Assembly: GCA_023419655.1 (NCBI GenBank)
Contig: JAEZXP010000113.1
Coordinates: 1 to 10,963, forward strand
DNA from: Bacillota bacterium
Lineage (GTDB): Bacteria > Bacillota > Clostridia > Lachnospirales > Lachnospiraceae
Length of the DNA stretch: 10,963 nucleotides
Direction: 5' to 3'
Under the pieces are notes generated by a model. That model worked only from the letters and a program-made list of their open reading frames with translations, searched no databases and was not told the origin of the DNA. The position numbers and the translations under genes are program-made. This document shows, one piece after another, positions 1 through 6,973 of this stretch. Position 1 is the first letter of the stretch, and each line of letters begins with the position of its first letter.

Positions 1-2
1 TG

Positions 3-380
3 TTTATTACCAGATCGTATATAAAAACCATTTCCGGTGAAATTGATGAATCTGCTAAGGTAGACGGATGTACTTTCTTTAGGATATACAGAAGCATTAT
101 ATTCCCGCTTTTGAAACCATTGATTGCAACTCTGGCAATCTTGGAGTTTAGGTTTGCATGGAATGATTACCTCATGCCCATGGTATTTACCTTATCGAAT
201 CCCAAGCGTATGCCCCTGGTTGTAGGTATCATGAATCTGAAGGGCTCGGGAGCCGCGGCGTCTTCATGGAACTTAATGCTTGCAGGTACCTCAATTGCTA
301 TTATTCCGATGATTATTGTATACATGATATTCAATCGATACTTTATCGACGGACTTACGGCAGGTGCTGTAAAAGGCTAA
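3..380 (+). CDS. Carbohydrate ABC transporter permease, MalG/CUT1 type (3' part only)
   Basis: This is the C-terminal 125 residues of an inner permease subunit of a sugar-type ABC importer; the 5' end lies outside the window. The reading frame is open from base 3 to the TAA at 378-380. The EAA loop that docks the ATPase subunit is clear: E16-S17-A18-x-x-D21-G22, nine residues, then I32-x-F34-P35 (numbering from base 3), the family pattern EAA-x2-DG-x9-I-x-LP. Hydrophobic segments follow at about residues 36-55 and 92-112. The tail NRYFIDGLTAGAVKG is typical of MalG-like (second) permeases of the CUT1 family. A MalF-like permease and possibly a binding protein would be expected to the left. 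A solute-binding protein gene occurs 2 kb downstream, but whether it serves this permease is unknown. The TTG at 111 is an internal codon, not the start. Confidence 0.93.
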   Translation, partial: FITRSYIKTISGEIDESAKVDGCTFFRIYRSIIFPLLKPLIATLAILEFRFAWNDYLMPMVFTLSNPKRMPLVVGIMNLKGSGAAASSWNLMLAGTSIAIIPMIIVYMIFNRYFIDGLTAGAVKG

Positions 381-399
381 AATATCAATAGCATTCATT

Positions 400-426
400 A
401 TGACAACAATTAGTTTTATATATAAA
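400..426 (+). promoter_or_regulatory. Weak candidate promoter before the RraA-like gene
   Basis: ATGACA (400-405) matches five of six bases of a -35 box. TATAAA (421-426) is a fair -10 box, but the spacing is only 15 bases; a 17-base spacing gives the poorer TAAATA. The 75-base gap after the permease gene is AT-rich, so a chance match is quite possible. The RraA-like gene may simply be read through from the ABC transporter genes. Confidence 0.25.
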
Positions 427-455
427 TACCTGATGAAAGAAAGGATGAATGATTC

Positions 456-1163
456 ATGACAAATCAAGAATTAATCAAGGAGCTTAGGAAGTACAGATGT
501 GCGGATTTATCGGATGCCATGGATGCGTTAGGTCTTGTGGACAAGGGAACGATGGATGAGAAGATGAGACCTTTAAGACCCGGCATTGAATTTAAAGGCT
601 TTGCCCATACGGTTAAGCTTCTGCCCAAGCAGGACAAGGTAAAGGTATGCAGTACTGTTGAGGAGTGGAGAGAAGAGCTTGGCAAGGGCTGCAACGATAT
701 CTATAATTTCGTTGATACCGTTACAGAAGAAAATGCCAAGGATATGGTAATTGTTATTGATATGGACGGAATCCGCGGCGGTGTATGGGGCTCTGAGATA
801 TCCATGAACATGATGCGCCGTGGAGTAGAAGGCTTTGTCGTTGACGGAGGATGCCGTGATTCCTATGAGACGAACCTGGAAGATGCACCGGTATTCTGCA
901 CCAGAAGAACCTTTACCCATGCATATGGCCGTGTACAGAGAGGCACAATCGGTGAGCCAATCAACTGTGCCGGTGTAACGGTAAAGCCCGGAGATGTTAT
1001 CTGTGCGGATGATGACGGCGTACTGGTAATACCCAGAGAGGTCGCAGAGGATGTAATTAAGTTCGCAAAGATGCAGCTTGAGGATGACATTAAGACAAGG
1101 TCTGAGCATTATAAGGAACTGGGTTACGCACCGGATGCAACGCTTGAGAGATTGAATGATTAA
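456..1163 (+). CDS. RraA-family protein, probable HMG/CHA-type aldolase or oxaloacetate decarboxylase
   Basis: A 235-residue cytoplasmic protein of the RraA/MenG-like fold. Enzymatic members of this family are metal-dependent class II aldolases that cleave 4-hydroxy-4-methyl-2-oxoglutarate or 4-carboxy-4-hydroxy-2-oxoadipate to pyruvate or an oxo acid, and many also decarboxylate oxaloacetate. The hallmark G-G-x-R-D is present (G131, G132, R134, D135); R134 and D135 correspond to the substrate-binding and metal-binding pair of the aldolases. G-G-V-W-G-S at 108-113 and V-K-P-G-D-V-I-x-A-D-D-D-G-V at 176-189 are also characteristic. The intact catalytic pair makes an enzyme more likely than an RNase E inhibitor, and E. 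coli RraA is shorter (about 160 residues). GAAAGGA at 439-445 is the probable ribosome binding site. It lies 75 bases after the ABC permease gene and upstream of a carrier and two oxidoreductases, consistent with C-C cleavage of an oxo-acid intermediate. The substrate cannot be predicted. Confidence 0.85.
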   Translation: MTNQELIKELRKYRCADLSDAMDALGLVDKGTMDEKMRPLRPGIEFKGFAHTVKLLPKQDKVKVCSTVEEWREELGKGCNDIYNFVDTVTEENAKDMVIVIDMDGIRGGVWGSEISMNMMRRGVEGFVVDGGCRDSYETNLEDAPVFCTRRTFTHAYGRVQRGTIGEPINCAGVTVKPGDVICADDDGVLVIPREVAEDVIKFAKMQLEDDIKTRSEHYKELGYAPDATLERLND

Positions 1164-1203
1164 GTGATTATGATTAATCTTTGCAACTGATAGATATATC
1201 TTA

Positions 1204-1250
1204 TTAAAGCAGTCGAATGGGTGGAGTTTCACCTATTGAGATTGCTTTAA
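1204..1250 (+). other. Long imperfect hairpin after the RraA-like gene
   Basis: The outer stem pairs TTAAAGCAGTC (1204-1214) with GATTGCTTTAA (1240-1250), 11 pairs including one G-T. After a small internal loop an inner stem pairs AATGGGTG (1216-1223) with CACCTATT (1230-1237), eight pairs including one G-T, closing a six-base loop GAGTTT. On the plus strand the structure is followed by an A-rich run, not a U-tract, so it is not a standard intrinsic terminator. It could stabilise the 3' end of the upstream transcript or cause partial termination. It begins 40 bases after the RraA-like stop codon and precedes the candidate promoter at 1268. Confidence 0.5.
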
Positions 1251-1267
1251 AAAAATAAAATAGAATG

Positions 1268-1296
1268 TTGCAACAAAAGAGAATGAACGGTATGAT
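1268..1296 (+). promoter_or_regulatory. Candidate sigma-A promoter for the AEC carrier gene
   Basis: TTGCAA (1268-1273, four of six matches to the -35 consensus) is separated by exactly 17 bases from TATGAT (1291-1296, five of six matches to the -10 consensus). Transcription would begin near 1303 and give a 5' leader of about 75 bases before the start codon at 1379. The position directly after a hairpin suggests a second transcription unit covering the carrier, binding protein, flavoprotein and dehydrogenase genes. Confidence 0.5.
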
Positions 1297-1378
1297 ATCT
1301 ATTAGGATATTATCTTGCGTTAACCGACAAATCTGCCTAACGATAATATTACGAAAAACATAGAAGCAGGAGAAACAT

Positions 1379-2359
1379 ATGGCACTATCAGACATACTTA
1401 TTCAGCAAATTTTTATTATATTCATTATAATTATTATTGGTGTAATATGCTACAAGACCAAATTAATCGATGATAATACCAACAGCAAATTATCGAATAT
1501 CCTATTGATGCTTGTTAATCCCATATTGATTTTTGTATCCTATCAAAGAGATTTCAGCACGGACTTGCTGGAGGGATTGCTTATTTCATTGCTGCTATCA
1601 ATCGTAGCTCATATTATTGGTATCATTATATCCTATATAGTAATAAGGAGAAAAAAGCAAAAAATAATTATAGTGGATGGTATCCGGATTAAGAAATATG
1701 TAGATAATGAAGATGTAGAGGTGGAGCGTCTGTCAAGCATCTATGCAAATGTTGGTTTTATGGGAATACCGCTGGTGAATGGTATATTTGGAAGTGTTGG
1801 CGTATTCTATGTTACTGCGGCGATAACGATTTTTAATATATTTGCATGGACCCATGGCATTTTTATGATGTCAGGCAGCAAGGATTTGAAATTCAAGGAT
1901 ATATTAAAAAAGTTGATGTCCCCGACAATTATTGCAATTATAATAGGTATTTTCTGCTTTGTACTTCAAATCCGAGTTCCCAATGTTATGTACCAGGCAC
2001 TTAATTATATCGGGAATATCAATACACCCTTCGCGATGCTGATTGCCGGTGTCACGATAGGAAAGACAAATATTATTGAGTTATTTATCAAGAAGCCTAG
2101 GATTTATTATATTACCTTCTTGAGGCTTTTACTAATACCTGCAGTAGCAACATTATTATTTATCGGACTGCCTATTGATAATATGGTTAAGGTAACGGCA
2201 ATTATAATGGCTGCTTCGCCTACGGCTGCGATTAGTACGCTGTTTGCGATTAAGTATAATAAGAATTCCGTATTGGCGGCAGAGGTATTTGCAGTAACGA
2301 CTTTATTGTGTATCATTACTATTCCGCTTATTGTAAAAGTTGCTGAGATGTTTTTGTAA
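1379..2359 (+). CDS. AEC-family transporter (auxin efflux carrier / malonate-type permease)
   Basis: A 326-residue integral membrane protein of the auxin efflux carrier superfamily. Bacterial members are secondary carriers, several linked to organic acids such as malonate or malate, with two five-helix repeats. The helices are evident at about 9-26, 38-54, 64-89, 118-136 and 141-165 in the first half, and 180-197, 215-228, 243-263, 268-290 and 298-320 in the second. Family features are N47-P48 in LVNPILIF, the YANVGFMGIPL stretch at 122-132, and the second-half prolines P217 and P281. The highly charged loop at about 90-118 is rather long. CAGGAGA at 1367-1373 is a good ribosome binding site for this ATG. 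Only 22 bases separate it from the binding-protein gene. Its substrate is probably an organic anion, judging from the neighbouring acid-handling enzymes, but uptake and export cannot be told apart. Confidence 0.9.
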   Translation: MALSDILIQQIFIIFIIIIIGVICYKTKLIDDNTNSKLSNILLMLVNPILIFVSYQRDFSTDLLEGLLISLLLSIVAHIIGIIISYIVIRRKKQKIIIVDGIRIKKYVDNEDVEVERLSSIYANVGFMGIPLVNGIFGSVGVFYVTAAITIFNIFAWTHGIFMMSGSKDLKFKDILKKLMSPTIIAIIIGIFCFVLQIRVPNVMYQALNYIGNINTPFAMLIAGVTIGKTNIIELFIKKPRIYYITFLRLLLIPAVATLLFIGLPIDNMVKVTAIIMAASPTAAISTLFAIKYNKNSVLAAEVFAVTTLLCIITIPLIVKVAEMFL

Positions 2360-2381
2360 GTTATATTTTTAGGAGGAGCAG

Positions 2382-3812
2382 ATGAAATTATTTGCAAAGA
2401 TAAGAAGAAATCCTGTGCTGATGAAGCTGAGCTTAACCATCGTTTTGTTATTTAATATAATGGCTATGGTTGGCTGTAATAAGGATAAAATCACACCTCC
2501 TGCTAATATACCGGATAATCAGCAATCGGAAAGGACAGTAATAGAAAAAATCCGTGTATGGTCGGACAATGCCCATGAGAGGGAATTGAGGCTGAAGCAG
2601 ATAGAAGAGTTCAACAGAACCAGAGGAAAAGAGCTGGGTATTGAGATAGAGTATACCGTATACGGCTCAGAGTATCAGGATGTTATTAAGCAGGCGATGG
2701 CCGATGATGAAGCCCCTGAGCTGTTCAGGCCTACCTTGGCACTATTGACAAACTTTATCCATTCAGGATATATGGTACCGATTACAGCCCTTCCCGGAGG
2801 AAGTGAGCTGGTGGAAAGCTACGGCAATAATCTGATTAATAACCAGCATATCTTCAATGGAAAGGTGTATACCTTGCCATATAATTTAACCACATACAAA
2901 TTCATTGTAAATGATGATTTATTTAAGAAGGCGGGGATTGAGGAATATCCAGAAACCTGGCAGGAGGTACGAGAAGCTGCAAAGCTTATTACACAAGCCA
3001 GCCATGGAAGAGCATATGGATGGATTCTGGGACTCAAATCCGACTGGATGATAAGTACTTATCTGATTCGGACAAACGGTGTCAATGTGGGCCATGCAGG
3101 CTTTAATCATAAAACGATGAAATTCGAGTTCTCGGCTTTTGCCCCGGTGATTAATGCTGTAATGGGAATGATTGAGGATAACAGCGTATTTCCGGGATTT
3201 GAAGGCCTGGATGCAGATGCTGCCAGAGCTCAATTTGCCGAGGGCCGGGTAGGAATGATTCCCGGAGCAAGCTTTGATACCAGCGTTTACTATGATCAGT
3301 TTCCCACAAATATCAATTGGTCGGTAATATCGGTGCCGGCATTTACGAATGAGAAGCCGAAATACAAGGAGTTTACCGACGCTACATCCTTGCTTGGAAT
3401 CGGAAAGGCTGCTCTGGATAAGCCTGAAAAGACCCTTGAGGTGTTTAAGTTTTTCTATTCCGACGAGAATATGGCCCAGATGTATACCCAGTCCTTATAT
3501 GTGCCATTTAACCAAAAGGCGATTGATATTGCCAATAGTGAGCCGGCTTTAAAAGGATTTTCTGATTTTGCGGCCACACCGGATAAGGTGCTTATGCTGC
3601 CTTCTCCAGATGCAAGAGTAGATGTCCAGGGCTCGTTGTACAGGCAGACGATATCCGATATATTTGCAGGAAAATATGATAACATGTCTGTGGAAGACAT
3701 TCTGGCTGACCTTGATAATCGTTATAACGAGGCCTTTCAGAAATTGCCGAAAGCCATTCAGGATGAATACAGACAGACCGATGAAGTGATTAATAATTTT
3801 AATAGAGACTAA
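2382..3812 (+). CDS. ABC transporter extracellular solute-binding lipoprotein (family 1)
   Basis: A 476-residue extracytoplasmic binding protein tethered to the membrane. The signal peptide has a basic n-region (KLFAKIRRN), a hydrophobic core at about 16-29 and a lipobox ending M-V-G-C, with C32 as the lipidated cysteine. The mature part has the two-lobed family-1 pattern of CUT1 sugar-binding proteins: a first beta strand I-R-V-W-S, the helix with QIEEFNRT, then Y-x2-V-I-K-Q-A-M-A, the N-D-D-L-F-K-K-A-G-I motif with E-T-W-x-E, and A-x-F-A-E-G-R-V-G-M-I-P-G. AGGAGG at 2371-2376, five bases before the ATG, fixes the start; the internal Met14 has no such site. It sits between a secondary carrier and an FAD oxidoreductase and has no adjacent permease or ATPase genes. 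It may serve the permease whose end is at 380, an ABC system elsewhere, or act as a sensor partner. The ligand is unknown. Confidence 0.93.
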   Translation: MKLFAKIRRNPVLMKLSLTIVLLFNIMAMVGCNKDKITPPANIPDNQQSERTVIEKIRVWSDNAHERELRLKQIEEFNRTRGKELGIEIEYTVYGSEYQDVIKQAMADDEAPELFRPTLALLTNFIHSGYMVPITALPGGSELVESYGNNLINNQHIFNGKVYTLPYNLTTYKFIVNDDLFKKAGIEEYPETWQEVREAAKLITQASHGRAYGWILGLKSDWMISTYLIRTNGVNVGHAGFNHKTMKFEFSAFAPVINAVMGMIEDNSVFPGFEGLDADAARAQFAEGRVGMIPGASFDTSVYYDQFPTNINWSVISVPAFTNEKPKYKEFTDATSLLGIGKAALDKPEKTLEVFKFFYSDENMAQMYTQSLYVPFNQKAIDIANSEPALKGFSDFAATPDKVLMLPSPDARVDVQGSLYRQTISDIFAGKYDNMSVEDILADLDNRYNEAFQKLPKAIQDEYRQTDEVINNFNRD

Positions 3813-3846
3813 TTGATGAGTTAAGCTTGATTATGGAGGAAGCCAA

Positions 3847-5199
3847 ATGAAGTATACGATTAAAGAAAAACAGGTTGATGTAAAGAAAGAAGTGGATATT
3901 CTTGTTGTAGGCGGAGGCCCTGCCGGAATTGGAGCGGCAGTAGCTGCTGCCAGAAGCGGTAAAAGTGTAATGCTTCTTGAAAAAAGAGGTTTTCTTGGCG
4001 GAAATATTACAGGTGCTTATGTTGAGACATGTAATCATTTTCTGCACGGAACTAATTTTAAGGCCAACGGAATCTATGCGGAAATAGAAGAAAAATATAA
4101 GGCTGTATATGGACGCTCCCATGATATCCGGGAAAATTCTCCCCATCGTTTTAGCAGTGAATACCTGAAGATATTCCTGGATGATTTTCTGATAAAGGAA
4201 GGCGTAGATATCCGGTTCCATTCCTTTGTTAATGATGTTATTGTGGAAGATGAAAAGATACAGTGTGTTATCATACAGAGCAAGAAGGGTCCTTTGGCAA
4301 TCAAGGCACAGGTAATCATTGACTGCACCGGTGACGGAGATGTGGCATTTAGTTCAGGTATTCCATTTGAACAGGGAAGAGATACGGACGGATTATGCCA
4401 GCCCGGCACGGTTAACTTTCGAATTGCCGGAGCCGATGTTGAAGCGCTTACAAAGGACGGCGACGGACTAAAAAGAATCGGCAAGAAATTCAATGAGGAT
4501 TACCGGGCAGGAAAGACAGGACTTACATGTTTGCGCCAGGATTTGCCCTTTGGCCGCCTTACACCGGCCGGACAGGTTACCTATGTGAATTATCCCTGTG
4601 AATATAAGATTGACCCGACGGATATTGACGGGCTTACGCAGGGTGAAATAAAGTGCAGACAATATATTCTGGAATTTTATGAGTATGCGAAGAAGACGTA
4701 TCCTGAATTTGAAAATATCGAGATAGCTTCCATCGCTCCGGAGATTGGTTTCAGGGACAGCAGAAGAATTAAAGGAGTATACCGTCTGACAAGAGATGAT
4801 ATAGAAGCGCAGAGGGTATTCGATGATGCAATTGCCATCTATCCTCGAATCTATGATATGTTGGCACCGGACGGAAATATGAACGGTGACGGAAAGATGG
4901 AGGGTGAGGGCTATAAAGGACATATCTATGAGCCTATCACGGACGACAGAGCTTATACCATACCGTATCGTTCTCTGCTGCCGGTTGGACTGGATAATCT
5001 TATTGTAGCCGGAAGATGCATAAGCGCTGACCATGTGGCTGAAAGCAGTATCAGAGGTATATCTGCCTGCATGCTGACAGGACAGGCGGCCGGAGCTGCC
5101 GCAGGAATATCCTGCAAAGAGAAGGTATCACCAAAGGATATTAATGTAAAGAAACTGCAGGCGATATTAAAAGAGCAGGGAGTAGACCTTCCTAAGTAG
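3847..5199 (+). CDS. FAD-dependent oxidoreductase (FAD_oxidored family)
   Basis: A 450-residue soluble flavoprotein with no signal peptide. The N-terminal Rossmann dinucleotide-binding motif is V-V-G-G-G-P-A-G (20-27) with the ribose-binding acidic residue E45 at the end of the second strand, followed by F-L-G-G-N at 49-53. A second FAD motif, V-I-I-D-C-T-G-D-G-D, lies at 157-166. The G-F-R-D-S-R-R-I-x-G segment (301-310) and the C-terminal N-L-I-V-A-G-R-C-I-S-A with A-E-S-S-I-R (385-403) are typical of FAD_oxidored (PF12831) proteins. Most of these are functionally unassigned, so the reaction is unknown; oxidation of a hydroxy group or C-C unit of a small acid or sugar derivative is a guess. 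No iron-sulfur cysteine cluster is apparent. GGAGGA at 3835-3840 supports the start. The gap after the binding-protein gene is 34 bases, so the two are probably cotranscribed. Confidence 0.9.
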   Translation: MKYTIKEKQVDVKKEVDILVVGGGPAGIGAAVAAARSGKSVMLLEKRGFLGGNITGAYVETCNHFLHGTNFKANGIYAEIEEKYKAVYGRSHDIRENSPHRFSSEYLKIFLDDFLIKEGVDIRFHSFVNDVIVEDEKIQCVIIQSKKGPLAIKAQVIIDCTGDGDVAFSSGIPFEQGRDTDGLCQPGTVNFRIAGADVEALTKDGDGLKRIGKKFNEDYRAGKTGLTCLRQDLPFGRLTPAGQVTYVNYPCEYKIDPTDIDGLTQGEIKCRQYILEFYEYAKKTYPEFENIEIASIAPEIGFRDSRRIKGVYRLTRDDIEAQRVFDDAIAIYPRIYDMLAPDGNMNGDGKMEGEGYKGHIYEPITDDRAYTIPYRSLLPVGLDNLIVAGRCISADHVAESSIRGISACMLTGQAAGAAAGISCKEKVSPKDINVKKLQAILKEQGVDLPK

Positions 5200-5251
5200 T
5201 TCGATTATATATCACGTTAAATGAATATAAGTATATATTGGAGGAAAAAAC

Positions 5252-6211
5252 ATGAGAATTGCAATGATAGAACCATTAAATGTAAGCATGGAAATTATTG
5301 ACCAGTTATCAAAGCGTATCCGGGATGAGAAGCATGAATTAATCATTTATGATAATGTGACGAAGGATGTTGAGGAATTAAAAAGGAGAGTAGCAGGAGC
5401 CGATGCAGTAATTATTGCAAACAATAAGCTGCCGGGAGAAGTTATAGAATCCGCAGATAATCTAAAATTAATATCCGTCGCTTTCACCGGAATCGACCAC
5501 GTTGATAAGGAAGCCTGCATAAAGAAAAATGTCAAGATATCAAACTGTGCAGGATACAGCGACCAGGCAGTTGCCGAGCTTGTAATCGGAATGATTATCA
5601 GTAAGCTGCGTAATCTGGTAGAATGCAATACCGCAGTAAGACAGGGCAAGACCATGGCTTCAGAGGGCCTGATGGGTTCTGAGCTTTGCGGTAAAACAGT
5701 AGGTGTTGTAGGTACCGGAAAAATCGGTCTTAAGGTTGCCGAGTTACTGAAAGCATTCGGCTGCAATCTGCTTGGCTATGATGTGGCTGTTAGAAAAGAA
5801 GCAGAAGATTTGGGAGTTAGATATGTATCCCTGGAAGAGCTTTTAAAGGAAAGTGATATCGTAACCCTGCACACACCTCTTATGGAGAGTACAAAGGGTC
5901 TGATAAATAAAGATAATTTAGAGCTTATGAAACCCAGCGCCTTATTGATTAACTGTGCCAGAGGCCCGGTAATTGATATCGAGGCGGTGGCAGCTGCTTT
6001 AAATAACAAAAGGATTGCCGGAGCAGCAATCGATGTATTTGAAATTGAGCCTCCGCTGCCCCTTAACCATGTACTCGTTAACACGGATAATACACTGCTT
6101 ACACCTCACGTTGCATTTGCTACGGATGAGTCCATGGTAAGAAGAGCAAAGATTGCCTTTGACAATATCTACGCATGGCTGGACGGCGGACAAATCAATA
6201 AAATGCTCTAA
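5252..6211 (+). CDS. D-isomer-specific 2-hydroxyacid dehydrogenase
   Basis: A 319-residue NAD(P)-dependent cytoplasmic dehydrogenase that interconverts a 2-oxo acid and a D-2-hydroxy acid. The coenzyme domain has G-T-G-K-I-G (154-159) with D177 at the end of the next strand, which favours NAD over NADP. The catalytic triad is complete: R237 in N-C-A-R-G, E266 in D-V-F-E-I-E-P, and H286 in L-T-P-H-V-A. The N-terminal substrate domain includes F-T-G-I-D-H-V-D and Y-S-D-Q-A-V-A-E. There is no ACT or other regulatory domain, and the length is normal for the short members (glyoxylate/hydroxypyruvate or phosphoglycerate dehydrogenase-like). GGAGG at 5240-5244 precedes the ATG. It is the last gene of the cluster and would reduce or form the oxo acid handled by the aldolase-like protein, but the exact substrate is not readable. 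Confidence 0.93.
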   Translation: MRIAMIEPLNVSMEIIDQLSKRIRDEKHELIIYDNVTKDVEELKRRVAGADAVIIANNKLPGEVIESADNLKLISVAFTGIDHVDKEACIKKNVKISNCAGYSDQAVAELVIGMIISKLRNLVECNTAVRQGKTMASEGLMGSELCGKTVGVVGTGKIGLKVAELLKAFGCNLLGYDVAVRKEAEDLGVRYVSLEELLKESDIVTLHTPLMESTKGLINKDNLELMKPSALLINCARGPVIDIEAVAAALNNKRIAGAAIDVFEIEPPLPLNHVLVNTDNTLLTPHVAFATDESMVRRAKIAFDNIYAWLDGGQINKML

Positions 6212-6240
6212 AAGATATCCCCATATACTTTTATATAGAG

Positions 6241-6278
6241 GAAGACCCTGTTCCATGCAGATGCTGGAAAGGGTCTTC
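6241..6278. terminator. Hairpin between convergent genes, probable bidirectional terminator
   Basis: GAAGACCCTGTTCCA (6241-6255) pairs with TGGAAAGGGTCTTC (6265-6278): 14 base pairs with one bulged G at 6250 and a nine-base loop. It lies between the dehydrogenase stop (6211) and the response-regulator stop (6289), where both converging transcripts must end. The U-runs are short on either side (TTCTTAAGTTCTATT on the plus strand), so efficiency is uncertain although the stem is strong. Confidence 0.75.
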
Positions 6279-6288
6279 TTAAGTTCTA

Positions 6289-6972
6289 TTAAATCGTACG
6301 GTCAATAAATTCGGAGAAATTAATCTGTTTAAGCAATTTTACTACATCCTTCATGCTCTTCATCTCAAACTTCTTTAGGATACTGTTAACCTGGCTCTTT
6401 ATGGTGGAGATGGAGACATACCTTGTTTCGGATATGGATTTGTATGTTCCGCCCTCAAAGAAGGATTTGAGAATCTCATATTCACTGTTCGTGAGCTTTG
6501 AGACAATATTGAGAACATAGATTAAGCTGTTTTGCTGTGTTTTCATTCGGGTGAACTCCTCAATGATTTTATTGGCGACGCCCGGTCTTAGCATAAGTTT
6601 ATTGGCATAAACAGTTCGGATTGAATTGAGTATCTGTAGGATAGAATCCGTCTTTACGATGTAATCCATAACCCCGGCACAATAAGCCTGGAATATGTAT
6701 TCATCTTCTTCGTGAATGGTCAGTATGATAATCTTCACATAAGGGTCAAAATACTTAATTGCCCTTGTTGCATCAATTCCCGCAGTTCTGGTTTCCATCT
6801 GAATATCCATTAATATAACATCCGGATTTAATTCTTTCGTCTTTTTAATCGCCTCAATACCGGAGGTAGCGATGCCAATCACCTCGATATCAGGTTCTCT
6901 TGACAGAATCATCTGAAAATACTCACGAATATCCGCCATATCGTCTACAATTAATAGTTTGATTTTATCCAT
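6289..6972 (-). CDS. Response regulator, NarL/LuxR family
   Basis: A 227-residue DNA-binding response regulator starting at the ATG at 6972-6970. The receiver domain fills the first half, with the acidic pair D10-D11, the phospho-acceptor D56 in V-I-L-M-D, T85 in L-T-I and K107 in Y-I-V-K-T-D. A linker leads to a C-terminal LuxR-type helix-turn-helix at about 160-218 that begins L-T-N-S-E-Y-E-I-L and has recognition-helix region S-I-S-T-I-K-S-Q-V-N. GGAGGT on the minus strand (6982-6977) lies four bases before this ATG. The TTG 12 bases upstream would include that site in the coding region, so I reject it. The gene starts one base after the kinase stop codon, and its ribosome binding site lies within the last kinase codons, implying translational coupling. 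It likely regulates either its own divergent region or the neighbouring cluster; the targets are inferred, not shown. Confidence 0.93.
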   Translation of the reverse strand: MDKIKLLIVDDMADIREYFQMILSREPDIEVIGIATSGIEAIKKTKELNPDVILMDIQMETRTAGIDATRAIKYFDPYVKIIILTIHEEDEYIFQAYCAGVMDYIVKTDSILQILNSIRTVYANKLMLRPGVANKIIEEFTRMKTQQNSLIYVLNIVSKLTNSEYEILKSFFEGGTYKSISETRYVSISTIKSQVNSILKKFEMKSMKDVVKLLKQINFSEFIDRTI

Positions 6973-6973
6973 A

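Noticed and set aside
445..459. Four-codon ORF overlapping the RraA-like start codon
   Set aside because: It could in principle couple translation, but its ATG overlaps the ribosome binding site and such short matches are expected by chance.
573..1232. Antisense open frame of 219 codons opposite the RraA-like gene
   Set aside because: The plus-strand protein has clear family motifs. The antisense translation shows no recognisable domain and no ribosome binding site, so it is a shadow of codon bias.
1314..1332. Possible catabolite-repression (cre) or palindromic operator site near TTGCGTTAACCGACAA
   Set aside because: Only the outer three bases pair symmetrically, and the core does not match the cre consensus.
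4468..5034. Antisense open frame of 188 codons opposite the flavoprotein gene
   Set aside because: It overlaps the conserved C-terminal FAD motifs on the other strand and has no recognisable features.
5200..5251. Possible internal promoter or riboswitch before the dehydrogenase gene
   Set aside because: The 52-base gap is AT-rich but has no convincing -35/-10 pair, and it is too short for a known riboswitch.
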